Shown: positions 53,973-62,228 of the stretch, one piece after another
How positions within the stretch are numbered: the first letter of the stretch is position 1
How the letters are laid out: the number at the start of each line of letters is the position of its first letter
Source of the DNA: Moraxella caviae
Lineage (GTDB): Bacteria > Pseudomonadota > Gammaproteobacteria > Pseudomonadales > Moraxellaceae
Reading direction: 5' to 3'
Assembly: GCF_002014985.1 (NCBI RefSeq)
Contig: NZ_MUXU01000025.1
Span: forward strand, 5,862-69,861
DNA length: 64,000 bases
Program-made: the position numbers and the translations under genes
Notes under the pieces: generated by a model
Database searches by the model: none
The model's input: the letters and a program-made list of their open reading frames with translations, nothing else
What the model was told of the DNA's origin: nothing

Positions 53973-54734
53973 TTAATTTCTGCGCTTATTGGCAATTTTT
54001 TGTTTCCAGCTCGTCTCAAGACAATCAATCGCTAGCCAACGCTCGGCAACTGCTGTGTCAATGGGCGATTTTTGATTGATAAGCGCCCACAAATCGCTCA
54101 GCTTAGCAAAAGAATAAGGGCGCGCCAGCAAATACACAGGTAAATTCGCACGCAGTCTGCCTGTGCGCACCACTTGATAATACCAGCCAGCAATGCCTTC
54201 GCGCGCCACAAAATACGACACGTTGGCATTGCCTAATCGGTCGTTGATTTTATAGCACGGACGGCGCGGCTGCACCACCCTCACCTGCACGCTGTCATCG
54301 CCATCGCCAAATTGATACACATCGCCAATGCACACATTGCGCTCGCACATCGGCTCGCCATCAGTGATGACGGTCAAATTCTCACCCAAAGAACCAATCT
54401 GTGCATTGAGCCCAAACTGCTCATTGATGGCGTGGTAAGTGGTGATGGGCATTTGGTGCAACGCCTTTAAATGGCCGCCATGAAATTTATGCTCAGCCTG
54501 CTCATCATCGGCAAGCCCCAATAAATTCACCGCCATGCTTTCTGCGATGGGAATTTTATTGATGGCACTCACGCCACGCACAAACGGCTCAACCTTGCCT
54601 GCACGCACCACGCTTAATGTGCCGATGGCTTTTGGTAAGTCGTTTTGTAATGAATTGTCTTTTAACAAGCCATCTTTTGGCAGCTCGTCTTTTGGCAAGT
54701 TGTTTTGCACTGCGTCTACTGAAAAATTTTTCAT
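53973..54734 (-). CDS. MOSC domain protein
   Basis: A 253-aa YiiM-type MOSC domain protein, a family that handles sulfur carriers or the molybdenum cofactor. The N-terminus (about 10-36) has repeated LPKD-type units. The MOSC core shows INKIPIAESMAVNLLGL near 60, DEQAEHKFHGGHLKALHQM near 77, GSLGENLTV near 110, and QPRRPCYKINDR near 155 with the conserved Cys. Its place between moaB and moaA suits a cofactor-linked role. The exact reaction is unknown. Confidence 0.86.
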   Translation of the reverse strand: MKNFSVDAVQNNLPKDELPKDGLLKDNSLQNDLPKAIGTLSVVRAGKVEPFVRGVSAINKIPIAESMAVNLLGLADDEQAEHKFHGGHLKALHQMPITTYHAINEQFGLNAQIGSLGENLTVITDGEPMCERNVCIGDVYQFGDGDDSVQVRVVQPRRPCYKINDRLGNANVSYFVAREGIAGWYYQVVRTGRLRANLPVYLLARPYSFAKLSDLWALINQKSPIDTAVAERWLAIDCLETSWKQKIANKRRN

Positions 54735-54864
54735 ATCTTGGCACGCCTTGTGTTAGCAAACTTAAATCAAGCGATTAACTACCAACATCATAACAAAGCT
54801 GTAGGCTGCACACAAGGCGCATTAACTGGCTCATCGCTTGGCTAATCGCTTGGCTAATCACCAA

Positions 54865-55905
54865 CTAACCGCCCACCAAAGACAAATTATTCATCAAACC
54901 GCTGTGCGCATCCAGATAGTGATGTTCAGGTTTTTTTGGCATTAACGCCTTGATTTGGCTGATGGTTTGCGCCACATCGCCTGCCATCAGTGCTGGGCGA
55001 ATGTCATAATTTTCGCTGTCAAATAAGCACAAATGCACCTTGCCAAGACTGCTGACACGCAAACGATTACAACTTTCACAAAAATCCTTGGCATAAGGCT
55101 CAATGATACCAATGCTGCCCACATAATCTGGGTGCTGGTATTCAATGGCAGGCCCGCCATCGCTTTGGCGCACTTTGGCTTGCCAGCCATGTTCGCTTAG
55201 GTAGGTTTTAATCAGTCGCCCTGTTTGATTTTGGGCATAGAATAAATCGCTGTTATCGCTGGTTTGCATAAACTCAATAAAGCGATAAGTGATGGGTCGC
55301 TGCTTGACAAATTCAAGCGCGGCAAGCAAGTTGTCATAAGCGGTATCCGCCATCAAAATGCCGTTCATTTTCACGCGAATGTCCGTGGTCTCAAGCAGCG
55401 TATCCACGTCTTTTAGCAGCGTAGGCAGCATATCAAAGCCTGTCATCTTATGAAAAACTTGGCGATTAAAGCTATCCACGCTCAAATTCAGCTGATTGAG
55501 CCCTGCACTGTGCCATGCGGATAAATGCTTGCCAAGTTTGTAGCCGTTTGATGACACCGCCACCGTGCGCACGCCTGATTTTTGCTTGGCAAGGGCAATA
55601 ATATCCGCCAAATCACGGCGCACCGATGGCTCACCGCCCGTCAGGCGCACTTTTTGCGTACCCAGCGCAGCAAAAGCACTCAGCAAAGTATCAATTTCAG
55701 ACAAGGTAAGTTCGTTGTCAGGGCGTTTGCCTTGATAGCCATTAGGCAGGCAGTATTCGCAGCGAAAATTACAAAAATCAGTAACGGACAAACGCAGATA
55801 GGTAAGGCGGCGGTGAAATCCGTCCATCAGGACTGGCGATGAAGATGACGCACCTGATTCAAAAGGCGTCTTGGCGTGAATGCGGGGGACGGACAAGCTG
55901 TTCAT
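54865..55905 (-). CDS. moaA: GTP 3',8-cyclase
   Basis: A 346-aa radical-SAM enzyme that starts molybdopterin synthesis from GTP. The N-terminal cluster ligands are CNFRCEYC near 46-53, after RRLTYLRLSVTDF. LTGGEPSVRRDL near 92 is the SAM-binding GGEP loop. The C-terminal second cluster uses Cys in FCESCNRLRVSSLGKVHLCLF near 278-298. It ends in Gly-Gly, which is needed for GTP interaction in MoaA. A palindromic NarL-like site is about 90 bp upstream. Confidence 0.96.
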   Translation of the reverse strand: MNSLSVPRIHAKTPFESGASSSSPVLMDGFHRRLTYLRLSVTDFCNFRCEYCLPNGYQGKRPDNELTLSEIDTLLSAFAALGTQKVRLTGGEPSVRRDLADIIALAKQKSGVRTVAVSSNGYKLGKHLSAWHSAGLNQLNLSVDSFNRQVFHKMTGFDMLPTLLKDVDTLLETTDIRVKMNGILMADTAYDNLLAALEFVKQRPITYRFIEFMQTSDNSDLFYAQNQTGRLIKTYLSEHGWQAKVRQSDGGPAIEYQHPDYVGSIGIIEPYAKDFCESCNRLRVSSLGKVHLCLFDSENYDIRPALMAGDVAQTISQIKALMPKKPEHHYLDAHSGLMNNLSLVGG

Positions 55906-55988
55906 GACGTACTCGATACGGTTGCCTCGGCAATAAATGTAAGCACATCATAGCAAATTTTAGCAAAGAAAACTTGCCCCAAAAGGGC

Positions 55989-56018
55989 GTGCAACTACTC
56001 CCTTAGTAGTAGTTGCAC
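55989..56018. promoter_or_regulatory. Palindrome with NarL-like 7-2-7 core upstream of moaA
   Basis: GTGCAACTACT (55989-55999) and AGTAGTTGCAC (56008-56018) form a perfect 11-bp inverted repeat. Inside it, TACTCCC-TT-AGTAGTA (55996-56011) matches the NarL/NarP 7-2-7 consensus at 12 of 14 defined positions. It may be an operator, an RNA hairpin, or both. Confidence 0.55.
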
Positions 56019-56128
56019 GGTTTGGTAGATGGGTTGAATTGATGGTCAAATTGGCGTTTAAACCGTCTAATCAAAATACCTATTTAACACGATGGCGCAA
56101 TTTACCACCGCAAGTTTTACGCCAATCT

Positions 56129-57406
56129 TTACAATAATCCCCACACAAAAGGCTCAATACTCACCATGTCGCCTTTTTGTAAGTGGCTATCGTCTTTGTC
56201 AATGGCGATAAGACAGTTGGCATACGCCAGCTGCTTGATGCGGTGCGAATCTTGTGCGCCCAAAAACGTTACATGAAATTCGCCCTGCTCGTCTTGATGG
56301 TACACGCCGCGTGCGTATTCTTTACGCCCTGCTTTTTTACTAAAATCCGCCATCAGCTTGGCTTTTAGCACCAGACGCTTTGGCAAATCATCATCGCTCA
56401 CTTTCGCCAAACGCCACAGCGCTGGCTTGATAAACTGCAAACAGCCCACCACGCACGACAAAGGATTGCCCGGCAAACCAAAATACAGCACCGTACGCGC
56501 GTCATCATACAGCTCACCAAACACAAAAGGCTTGCCCGGCTTCATGGCGACTTTATAATGCGTAATCTTACCCAAAGCGTCAATGGCGTGCGTCAAATAG
56601 TCATAATCGCCCACCGACACACCAGCACTAGAAATCAGCACATCGCACTCTTTAACCGCCTGCGCCACCGCATCGCAAGTCGCTTGTAAATCATCAGCGA
56701 TGATGCCGTAATCTTTGATGACGATGGGCAAATCTTTTAATAGAGTTTTCAGCGTGGGCGTGTTTGAATTATAAATACTGGCAAGATTTGGCAACTCATG
56801 ACCCAAAGCCACCAGCTCATCACCTGTGGCAATCAGCCCCACCGTCAAAGGCGCGTACACCGCCACTTGCGCCACGCCCAGATTGGCAAGCAAGCTGACA
56901 TCCGCTGGATTTAGGCGCTTACCTGCCGCCAGCACACGCTCGCCTGCCGCCACTTCTTCGCCTTGTTTGCGAATGTTTGCGCCAATCTCAGCCGCTTTAC
57001 TTAAGGTGATGGCGTAATTTTGCGATTTATCTACCGTGCTTGCGATGGCTTGCCAGTCGGTGTTTTCTTGCATCACCACACAATCACACGCCGCTGGTAC
57101 GACCGCGCCTGTAAAAATGCGCACACCCTGCCCACAAGACAGCTCGCCTTCAAAAGGTCTGCCAGCGCAAGACTCGCCTACGATGTCAATCTGATTGCCA
57201 GCGGATAACTCACTGCCCACTGCAAAAGCAAAACCGTCCATCGCCGATAAATTCTGGCGTGGAATGTCAAAATCTGCCACGATGTTTTCTGCCAGCACAT
57301 ATCCCACCGCTGACAGCAGCGGCAAATGCTCCACAGGACGTGGCGTGCTGGCGTGCGTGTGCGCCACTTCGTTAATGGCAGCTTGTAATTGTTCTACGCT
57401 GATCAT
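56129..57406 (-). CDS. moeA: Molybdopterin molybdenumtransferase
   Basis: A 425-aa MoeA that inserts molybdate into adenylated molybdopterin. It has NIVADFDIPRQNLSAMDGFAF near 35-55 (conserved Asp/Pro), GVRIFTGAVVPAACDCVVMQE near 90, TVGLIATGDEL near 182, YNSNTPTL near 203, ISSAGVSVGDYD near 262 and FGLPGNPLSCVV near 323. SD AAGGATAATTC precedes the ATG. It stands between the isomerase gene and moaA on the same strand. Confidence 0.96.
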   Translation of the reverse strand: MISVEQLQAAINEVAHTHASTPRPVEHLPLLSAVGYVLAENIVADFDIPRQNLSAMDGFAFAVGSELSAGNQIDIVGESCAGRPFEGELSCGQGVRIFTGAVVPAACDCVVMQENTDWQAIASTVDKSQNYAITLSKAAEIGANIRKQGEEVAAGERVLAAGKRLNPADVSLLANLGVAQVAVYAPLTVGLIATGDELVALGHELPNLASIYNSNTPTLKTLLKDLPIVIKDYGIIADDLQATCDAVAQAVKECDVLISSAGVSVGDYDYLTHAIDALGKITHYKVAMKPGKPFVFGELYDDARTVLYFGLPGNPLSCVVGCLQFIKPALWRLAKVSDDDLPKRLVLKAKLMADFSKKAGRKEYARGVYHQDEQGEFHVTFLGAQDSHRIKQLAYANCLIAIDKDDSHLQKGDMVSIEPFVWGLL

Positions 57407-57429
57407 GAATTATCCTTGGGTGTTGATGC

Positions 57430-57474
57430 GTTAGCGAAAAAGCGTTTAGCGAAAAAGCGTTTAGCGAAAAAGCG
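57430..57474. repeat. 15-bp tandem repeat upstream of moeA
   Basis: Three copies of TTTAGCGAAAAAGCG (the first with one change) lie 24-68 bp upstream of the moeA start. Copy number could alter spacing of the moeA leader. Confidence 0.8.
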
Positions 57475-57565
57475 TTTGATAAAAATGCGTGGCAACTTTA
57501 GCTAAAAGCGATGGCGGCTCGTTGCTTGCTTAATTAACTAGCAAATAACAAATCAAGCCGCAAAA

Positions 57566-58630
57566 TCAGCCACGATACACGTTTTCTTGATTGACGTTAA
57601 TGTCAATGCCTTCAATGTTGGCGGCTTGCTTGAGTGCAAACAAATAATCCACCAGCGCATGATGAAAACTTTGCTGCGCCAAGCGATTTTGAATCATTGG
57701 CAAGGCTTCGTCAAGCTCAAGCTGCTTGCCGTCCACACGGCTTAGTACCTGCACGATATGCACGCCAAAACGTGTCTCAATAGGACTTGGCGCAACGCCA
57801 GCAGGCAGCGCAAAGACCGCCTTTTCAAATTCAGGTACGGTCGCGCCTTTTTGTAGAATGCCCAGCTCGCCGCCATCGGTTTTTGATGGGCAAGCCGAAT
57901 GCTGCATGGCAAGCGTGATGAATTCTGCGTCTGGATTTGGGCTGTTTGTGATTTTTTCAATCATTTCATAGGCTTGTTTTTTAAGCTCAATGCGCTCTTC
58001 GCCTTCTTCTGGCGGACTTGCCAGCAAAATATGGCGCATATTCATCACAGGTGGCGCGCTAAATTCTTGCGGATTTGCGTTGTAATACTGCTCGCACGCT
58101 GCCAAATCTGGCGTATTTGGCACGACATTTTTCGCCAGCAAATCAGCAATCGCCTGCTCTTCGTCCGCCTGCCAAGCCGTTTCGCCAAGCGTCTCATCAG
58201 CGCACACCGCCTGCTTTAAAAGCTCTTTAATAACAAGCGCTTGCGCTGATAAAAACAAGGCTTCGTCTTGGCTTGCCGCTGGGTGGTATTGCACTTCTTC
58301 GCCGATGGCTTTTTCGCTGATTTCCACGCCATTGACACGAATGGTCGGCACGCTTTGGCGAGAGCTGGCGATTAGGTTTTTGTGGTTGGATTTTTCTTCA
58401 GATAAAGCACGCTCAATCAGCTTAGCGTCCGATGACAGACGCTTTAAGTCGTCCGATGTTGGCATGACACGAATGCCGTCATCATCAGCAGGATTATAAG
58501 CGTGAACGTGGCCATGCTCGCCGCCACAGCCGCACGAACCACCGCCACAGCCTTCGTGGCTTTGCTCAACTTGTGGCTCGTTATTTTGTGAAATTTGGTC
58601 GGTGTTTGGGTGATACGTTGCCACACTCAT
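57566..58630 (-). CDS. PpiC/parvulin-type peptidylprolyl isomerase, NarGHJI-associated
   Basis: A 354-aa rotamase of the NifM-like group. The start MSVATYHPN at 58630 is preferred (AGAGA upstream); a longer frame to 58705 lacks support. Residues 25-43 are rich in Cys, Gly and His (Cys28, 33, 35; His25, 39, 41, 43), suggesting metal binding. The parvulin domain at about 205-305 has MRHILLASPPEEGE, SACPSKTDGGELGILQKG and TRFGVHIVQVLSRVDG. No signal peptide is evident, so cytoplasmic action is likely. In Pseudomonas a similar gene follows narI; the role is possibly in NarGH maturation. Confidence 0.85.
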   Translation of the reverse strand: MSVATYHPNTDQISQNNEPQVEQSHEGCGGGSCGCGGEHGHVHAYNPADDDGIRVMPTSDDLKRLSSDAKLIERALSEEKSNHKNLIASSRQSVPTIRVNGVEISEKAIGEEVQYHPAASQDEALFLSAQALVIKELLKQAVCADETLGETAWQADEEQAIADLLAKNVVPNTPDLAACEQYYNANPQEFSAPPVMNMRHILLASPPEEGEERIELKKQAYEMIEKITNSPNPDAEFITLAMQHSACPSKTDGGELGILQKGATVPEFEKAVFALPAGVAPSPIETRFGVHIVQVLSRVDGKQLELDEALPMIQNRLAQQSFHHALVDYLFALKQAANIEGIDINVNQENVYRG

Positions 58631-58782
58631 AGCATTCTCTCTTTGTCTATTGACGGTATTTTTGGGTTTTTGGTGTGTTTTTGGGTTTGGCTTTTGAATT
58701 ATCAACGAATTTATAAAAGCATTTTAACCAGCAAACAAACCTAAAATAAGCGTATTATTTCTGATATTTTGCCCACTTAAAA

Positions 58783-58798
58783 TACCCCTTAGGGGTTA
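58783..58798 (-). promoter_or_regulatory. Putative NarL/NarP operator upstream of isomerase gene
   Basis: TACCCCT-TA-GGGGTTA matches the 7-2-7 consensus at 12 of 14 positions and contains the palindrome ACCCC-TTA-GGGGT. It is about 153 bp upstream of the isomerase start and lies after the narI terminator, consistent with an independent promoter. Confidence 0.45.
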
Positions 58799-58914
58799 GG
58801 CTTTTTAATAAACTTTGGCAAGTGTGTTCATAAATGCGCTAAAACACTTGCCCAATTCACCGCACCGCATTTTGACAAGTATTTTTGCGACAGTTTCGCA
58901 CGCATTTTACACAT

Positions 58915-58949
58915 AAAAAAACCACAGACACTAGGGCAAATGTCTGTGG
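58915..58949 (-). terminator. Terminator of narGHJI
   Basis: On the minus strand, CCACAGACA pairs perfectly with TGTCTGTGG across a 10-nt loop and is followed by seven T residues. Confidence 0.88.
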
Positions 58950-59024
58950 CAAAAACGATCAATCGTTTTTAAAAGCAATTTTCACACCAAGCTCACCAGA
59001 TTAAACTTAGTGATGAATCTTTGC

Positions 59025-59741
59025 TTATTGTGAAGTTTTTTGGCGGACGATTTGATAATTACGACCCAAATACCAAATTGGCGCAGAAATGATGTGAATC
59101 AAACGCGTAAATGGGAAAATCAAAATCAAAGTCGTACCAAGAATGATGTGCAGCTGATACACCAAGCTGATACCATCCATATTTGGCAATGCGCCCATTG
59201 GATTAAAGATGGTGATGTTTTGCGCCCAGTTTGACAAAGCCACCATCACCGAGCCGTCCAAATGGTGCGTAGACGCCACGATGGTAGACAGACCCAAATT
59301 CAGCTGGATAAATAGCAATACCAACACCAATTTATCACTAAACGATGAAGTGTGGCTCACGCGCGGATCGGTAAAACGACGCCACAAAAGCATGGCAAGA
59401 CCAATCCAGCAAATCACGCCCATCACGCCGCCAGCACCCATCGCCAAAAGCTGCTTATGCTCAGCTGAGATGAAATGCTCGTACACGGCGTGCGGAGTGA
59501 GCATACCCACAAAATGACCACCCAAAATGCCCAAAATGCCCAAATGAAACATATTGCTGGCGATGCGCATACCTTTATCAGACAGCATTTGGCTTGAGCC
59601 TGTCTTCCAAGTGTACTGCGACAAATCAAATCTTGCCCAAGTGCCAATCACCGCCACCGCAAGGGCAATGTACGGATATACGCCAAAAAAGAAAATTTGC
59701 AACCAATTAAGATTGTCAATGCTACCCGTTGCTAAAGTCAT
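59025..59741 (-). CDS. narI: Respiratory nitrate reductase gamma subunit
   Basis: A 238-aa inner-membrane diheme cytochrome b556 that passes quinol electrons to NarH. It has five transmembrane helices. Likely heme ligands are in SNMFHLGILGILGGHFVGM near 63-81 and YQLHIILGTTLILIFPFTRLIH near 195-216. The start at 59741 has GAAGGAG upstream and overlaps the narJ stop. It is followed by a strong terminator, so the nar transcript ends here. Confidence 0.96.
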   Translation of the reverse strand: MTLATGSIDNLNWLQIFFFGVYPYIALAVAVIGTWARFDLSQYTWKTGSSQMLSDKGMRIASNMFHLGILGILGGHFVGMLTPHAVYEHFISAEHKQLLAMGAGGVMGVICWIGLAMLLWRRFTDPRVSHTSSFSDKLVLVLLFIQLNLGLSTIVASTHHLDGSVMVALSNWAQNITIFNPMGALPNMDGISLVYQLHIILGTTLILIFPFTRLIHIISAPIWYLGRNYQIVRQKTSQ

Positions 59742-60550
59742 AATAACGCTCCTTCTGTACTCGCCCGTTTTGCTTTAAAATCCACCCAATGCACAGGTGC
59801 TGCTGCGTCATTTTGGGCTTGTCTTGCCAGCGTTTCGGCAATGTGCTGATTGGTTTGATTGCTTGGACAGCGCTCTTCTTGCTTGGCAGACATGAAATCC
59901 ACCACCTCTTCTTCCCATTCTTTGTCAATGGCTTCAAAGGTTGTGTCGTCTACCACAGGGTTTTTGCCCATTTTGGCAAGCTCATCATCAATCACGCTCA
60001 AAGATTGCCCTGCCACTTGCAATAACGCCTTGAAAAGACACGCATAATCGCTGTCTTTATCCACAAGTCTTGCGCCTAGTAAAGCCACGATGTGCGACAC
60101 GTCCGCCAAATCCATACGAATACTCATGGTGTCGTCTGTTTGTGTGGCTTGATATGCCAAAAATTCCAAATACATCGGCAAATAATCAGGCAATTCTTTG
60201 ACATTGATGGCAAAGCCAGCTTCTTCATACTGCGCCATCAAATCCACCATCGCCTGCCCACGATCACGGCTTTCACCGTGAACGTGCTCAAACAGCCACA
60301 GCGACAACGTACGACCACGCTCAAACAAGCCATCATAACGTGTCTGCGCGTCAATCGCGCCCATGTTTGATAAATTATCAATAAAATCAGCGATTTGCGC
60401 TCTGATTTGTGGGCTAATCAATACCGAATTTTTGACAACCTCTTTACACGCTGTCAGCGTATCGTCCGCAAACAGCGCATCATCAGGATAATCCATGAGC
60501 AGGCTTACGACCTTGAGCAGCTTAAAATCTGCGCCAGTAACCGTAGTCAT
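59738..60550 (-). CDS. narJ: Nitrate reductase molybdenum cofactor assembly chaperone
   Basis: A 270-aa all-helical TorD/NarJ-type chaperone that holds NarGH for cofactor insertion and membrane docking. Typical regions are VVSLLMDYPDDALFAD near 15, GESRDRGQAMVDLMAQYEEAGF near 75-96 and KELPDYLPMYLEFLAY near 101. The C-terminal part is hydrophilic. It starts just after the narH stop with SD GGGAGG and overlaps narI by 4 bp. Confidence 0.94.
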   Translation of the reverse strand: MTTVTGADFKLLKVVSLLMDYPDDALFADDTLTACKEVVKNSVLISPQIRAQIADFIDNLSNMGAIDAQTRYDGLFERGRTLSLWLFEHVHGESRDRGQAMVDLMAQYEEAGFAINVKELPDYLPMYLEFLAYQATQTDDTMSIRMDLADVSHIVALLGARLVDKDSDYACLFKALLQVAGQSLSVIDDELAKMGKNPVVDDTTFEAIDKEWEEEVVDFMSAKQEERCPSNQTNQHIAETLARQAQNDAAAPVHWVDFKAKRASTEGALL

Positions 60551-62089
60551 TTACGCCTCCCAAGTCTGCACGGTGTCAATCATCTCACGGCGATTGGCTT
60601 TGCGCTGACCAAACATATTCACATCGTTATTGCCAGAGCAGCCATTGCCAAAGCTAAAGCCGCAGCCGTTCTTATCAGCAAAGGCATCAGACAAGGCTTC
60701 TTCACGGTGCGCCGTTGGAATCACAAAACGGTCTTCGTAGTTGGCAATCGCCAAGTAGCGGTACATCTCTTCTACTTGCGATTTTGTCAAGCCTACTTCG
60801 TCCAGCACCGCTTGCACTTCTTGTTTTTCCACCAGTTGCAAACGCTTATAAGAACGCATAGCAAGCAGACGTTTTAGCGCAAGTTTGACAGGCGCTTCAT
60901 CGCCAGCGGTCAGCATATTTGCCAAGTATTTGACAGGAATGCGCAGGCTGTCCACATCAGGAATCAGACCGTCCATACCCACTTTACCAGCTTCGGCGGC
61001 GTTTTGGATTGGTGATAGTGGCGGTACATACCACACCATCGGCAAGGTGCGATATTCTGGGTGTAATGGCAAAGCAAGTTGCCAATCCATCGCCAGCTTA
61101 TACACAGGTGATTTTTGTGCCGCTTCAATCACGCTCATCGGTACGCCATCTTTTAGGGCTTGTTCGATGATTTTTGGATCGTTTGGATCTAGGAATACGT
61201 CAAGCTGTGCTTTGTACAAATCTTTTTCATTTGGTGTGCTGGCAGCTTCTTTGATTTTGTCGGCATCATACAAAAGCACGCCAAGATAGCGAATGCGCCC
61301 TACACAGGTCTCAGAACAGATGGTCGGCTGACCGCTTTCAATGCGCGGATAGCAGAAAATACATTTTTCTGATTTGCCAGATTTCCAGTTGTAGTAGATT
61401 TTCTTGTATGGACAACCAGAAATACACATACGCCAGCCGCGGCATTTTTCTTGGTCAATCAGTACGATACCGTCTTCTTCACGCTTATAAATCGCACCAG
61501 ATGGGCAAGACGCCACGCACGTTGGGTTTAGGCAATGCTCGCACAGGCGTGGCAAATACATCATAAAGGTGTTTTCGTATTCGCCATAAATGTCGGCTTG
61601 TACTTGGTCAAAGTTCTTATCCGCACGGCGTTTGGCGAATTCAGAACCCAAAATCTCTTCCCAGTTTGGCCCCCACTCGATTTTTTGCATACGCTTGCCA
61701 GTAATCAGCGAGCGTGGGCGTGCAATCGGTTGATGATCGCCAAGCGGTGCGGTGTGCAAATGCTGATAATCAAAATCAAACGGCTCATAATAATCATCAA
61801 GCGTTGGCAAATCTGGGTTGGCAAAGATATTGGCAAGCACACGGAATTTGCCGCCAATGCGTGGATTGATTGAGCCGTTGGCATTACGAATCCAGCCGCC
61901 TTTCCATTTTTCTTGGTTTTCCCACTCTTTTGGATAGCCGATGCCGGGCTTGGATTCTACGTTGTTAAACCACGCATATTCCATGCCTTCACGGCTTGTC
62001 CATACATTTTTACAAGTAACCGAGCAAGTGTGGCAACCGATACATTTGTCTAGGTTTAGCACCATGCCAACTTGTGAACGAATTTTCAT
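60551..62089 (-). CDS. narH: Respiratory nitrate reductase beta subunit
   Basis: A 512-aa iron-sulfur subunit that relays electrons from NarI to NarG. The start MKIRSQVGMVLNLDKC at 62089 is chosen because AAGGAG lies upstream; the longer frame to 62140 lacks one. Four Cys clusters are visible: CIGCHTCSVTC near 16, CEHCLNPTCVASC near 183, CRGWRMCISGCPY near 217 (with the Trp that marks the [3Fe-4S] cluster) and CIFCYPRI then CSETCVGRIRY near 245-265. It lies 139 bp after narG with a hairpin between. Confidence 0.97.
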   Translation of the reverse strand: MKIRSQVGMVLNLDKCIGCHTCSVTCKNVWTSREGMEYAWFNNVESKPGIGYPKEWENQEKWKGGWIRNANGSINPRIGGKFRVLANIFANPDLPTLDDYYEPFDFDYQHLHTAPLGDHQPIARPRSLITGKRMQKIEWGPNWEEILGSEFAKRRADKNFDQVQADIYGEYENTFMMYLPRLCEHCLNPTCVASCPSGAIYKREEDGIVLIDQEKCRGWRMCISGCPYKKIYYNWKSGKSEKCIFCYPRIESGQPTICSETCVGRIRYLGVLLYDADKIKEAASTPNEKDLYKAQLDVFLDPNDPKIIEQALKDGVPMSVIEAAQKSPVYKLAMDWQLALPLHPEYRTLPMVWYVPPLSPIQNAAEAGKVGMDGLIPDVDSLRIPVKYLANMLTAGDEAPVKLALKRLLAMRSYKRLQLVEKQEVQAVLDEVGLTKSQVEEMYRYLAIANYEDRFVIPTAHREEALSDAFADKNGCGFSFGNGCSGNNDVNMFGQRKANRREMIDTVQTWEA

Positions 62090-62178
62090 AGGATTTCTCC
62101 TTGCGCCTAGTTTGTGCGTGTGTTTTATTATCAAGCACAAACGTTGGTCAGTTTAAAGTCTTGGTGAAGTTCTTATCA

Positions 62179-62209
62179 CCCAAAGCGCCATCATTGATCA
62201 CGCTTTGGG
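62179..62209 (-). promoter_or_regulatory. Intercistronic hairpin between narG and narH
   Basis: CCCAAAGCG (62179-62187) pairs perfectly with CGCTTTGGG (62201-62209) around a 13-nt loop. On the minus strand no T run follows, so it may act in mRNA processing or stability rather than termination. Confidence 0.6.
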
Positions 62210-62228
62210 TTTGGCTGTAAATCGCCAA

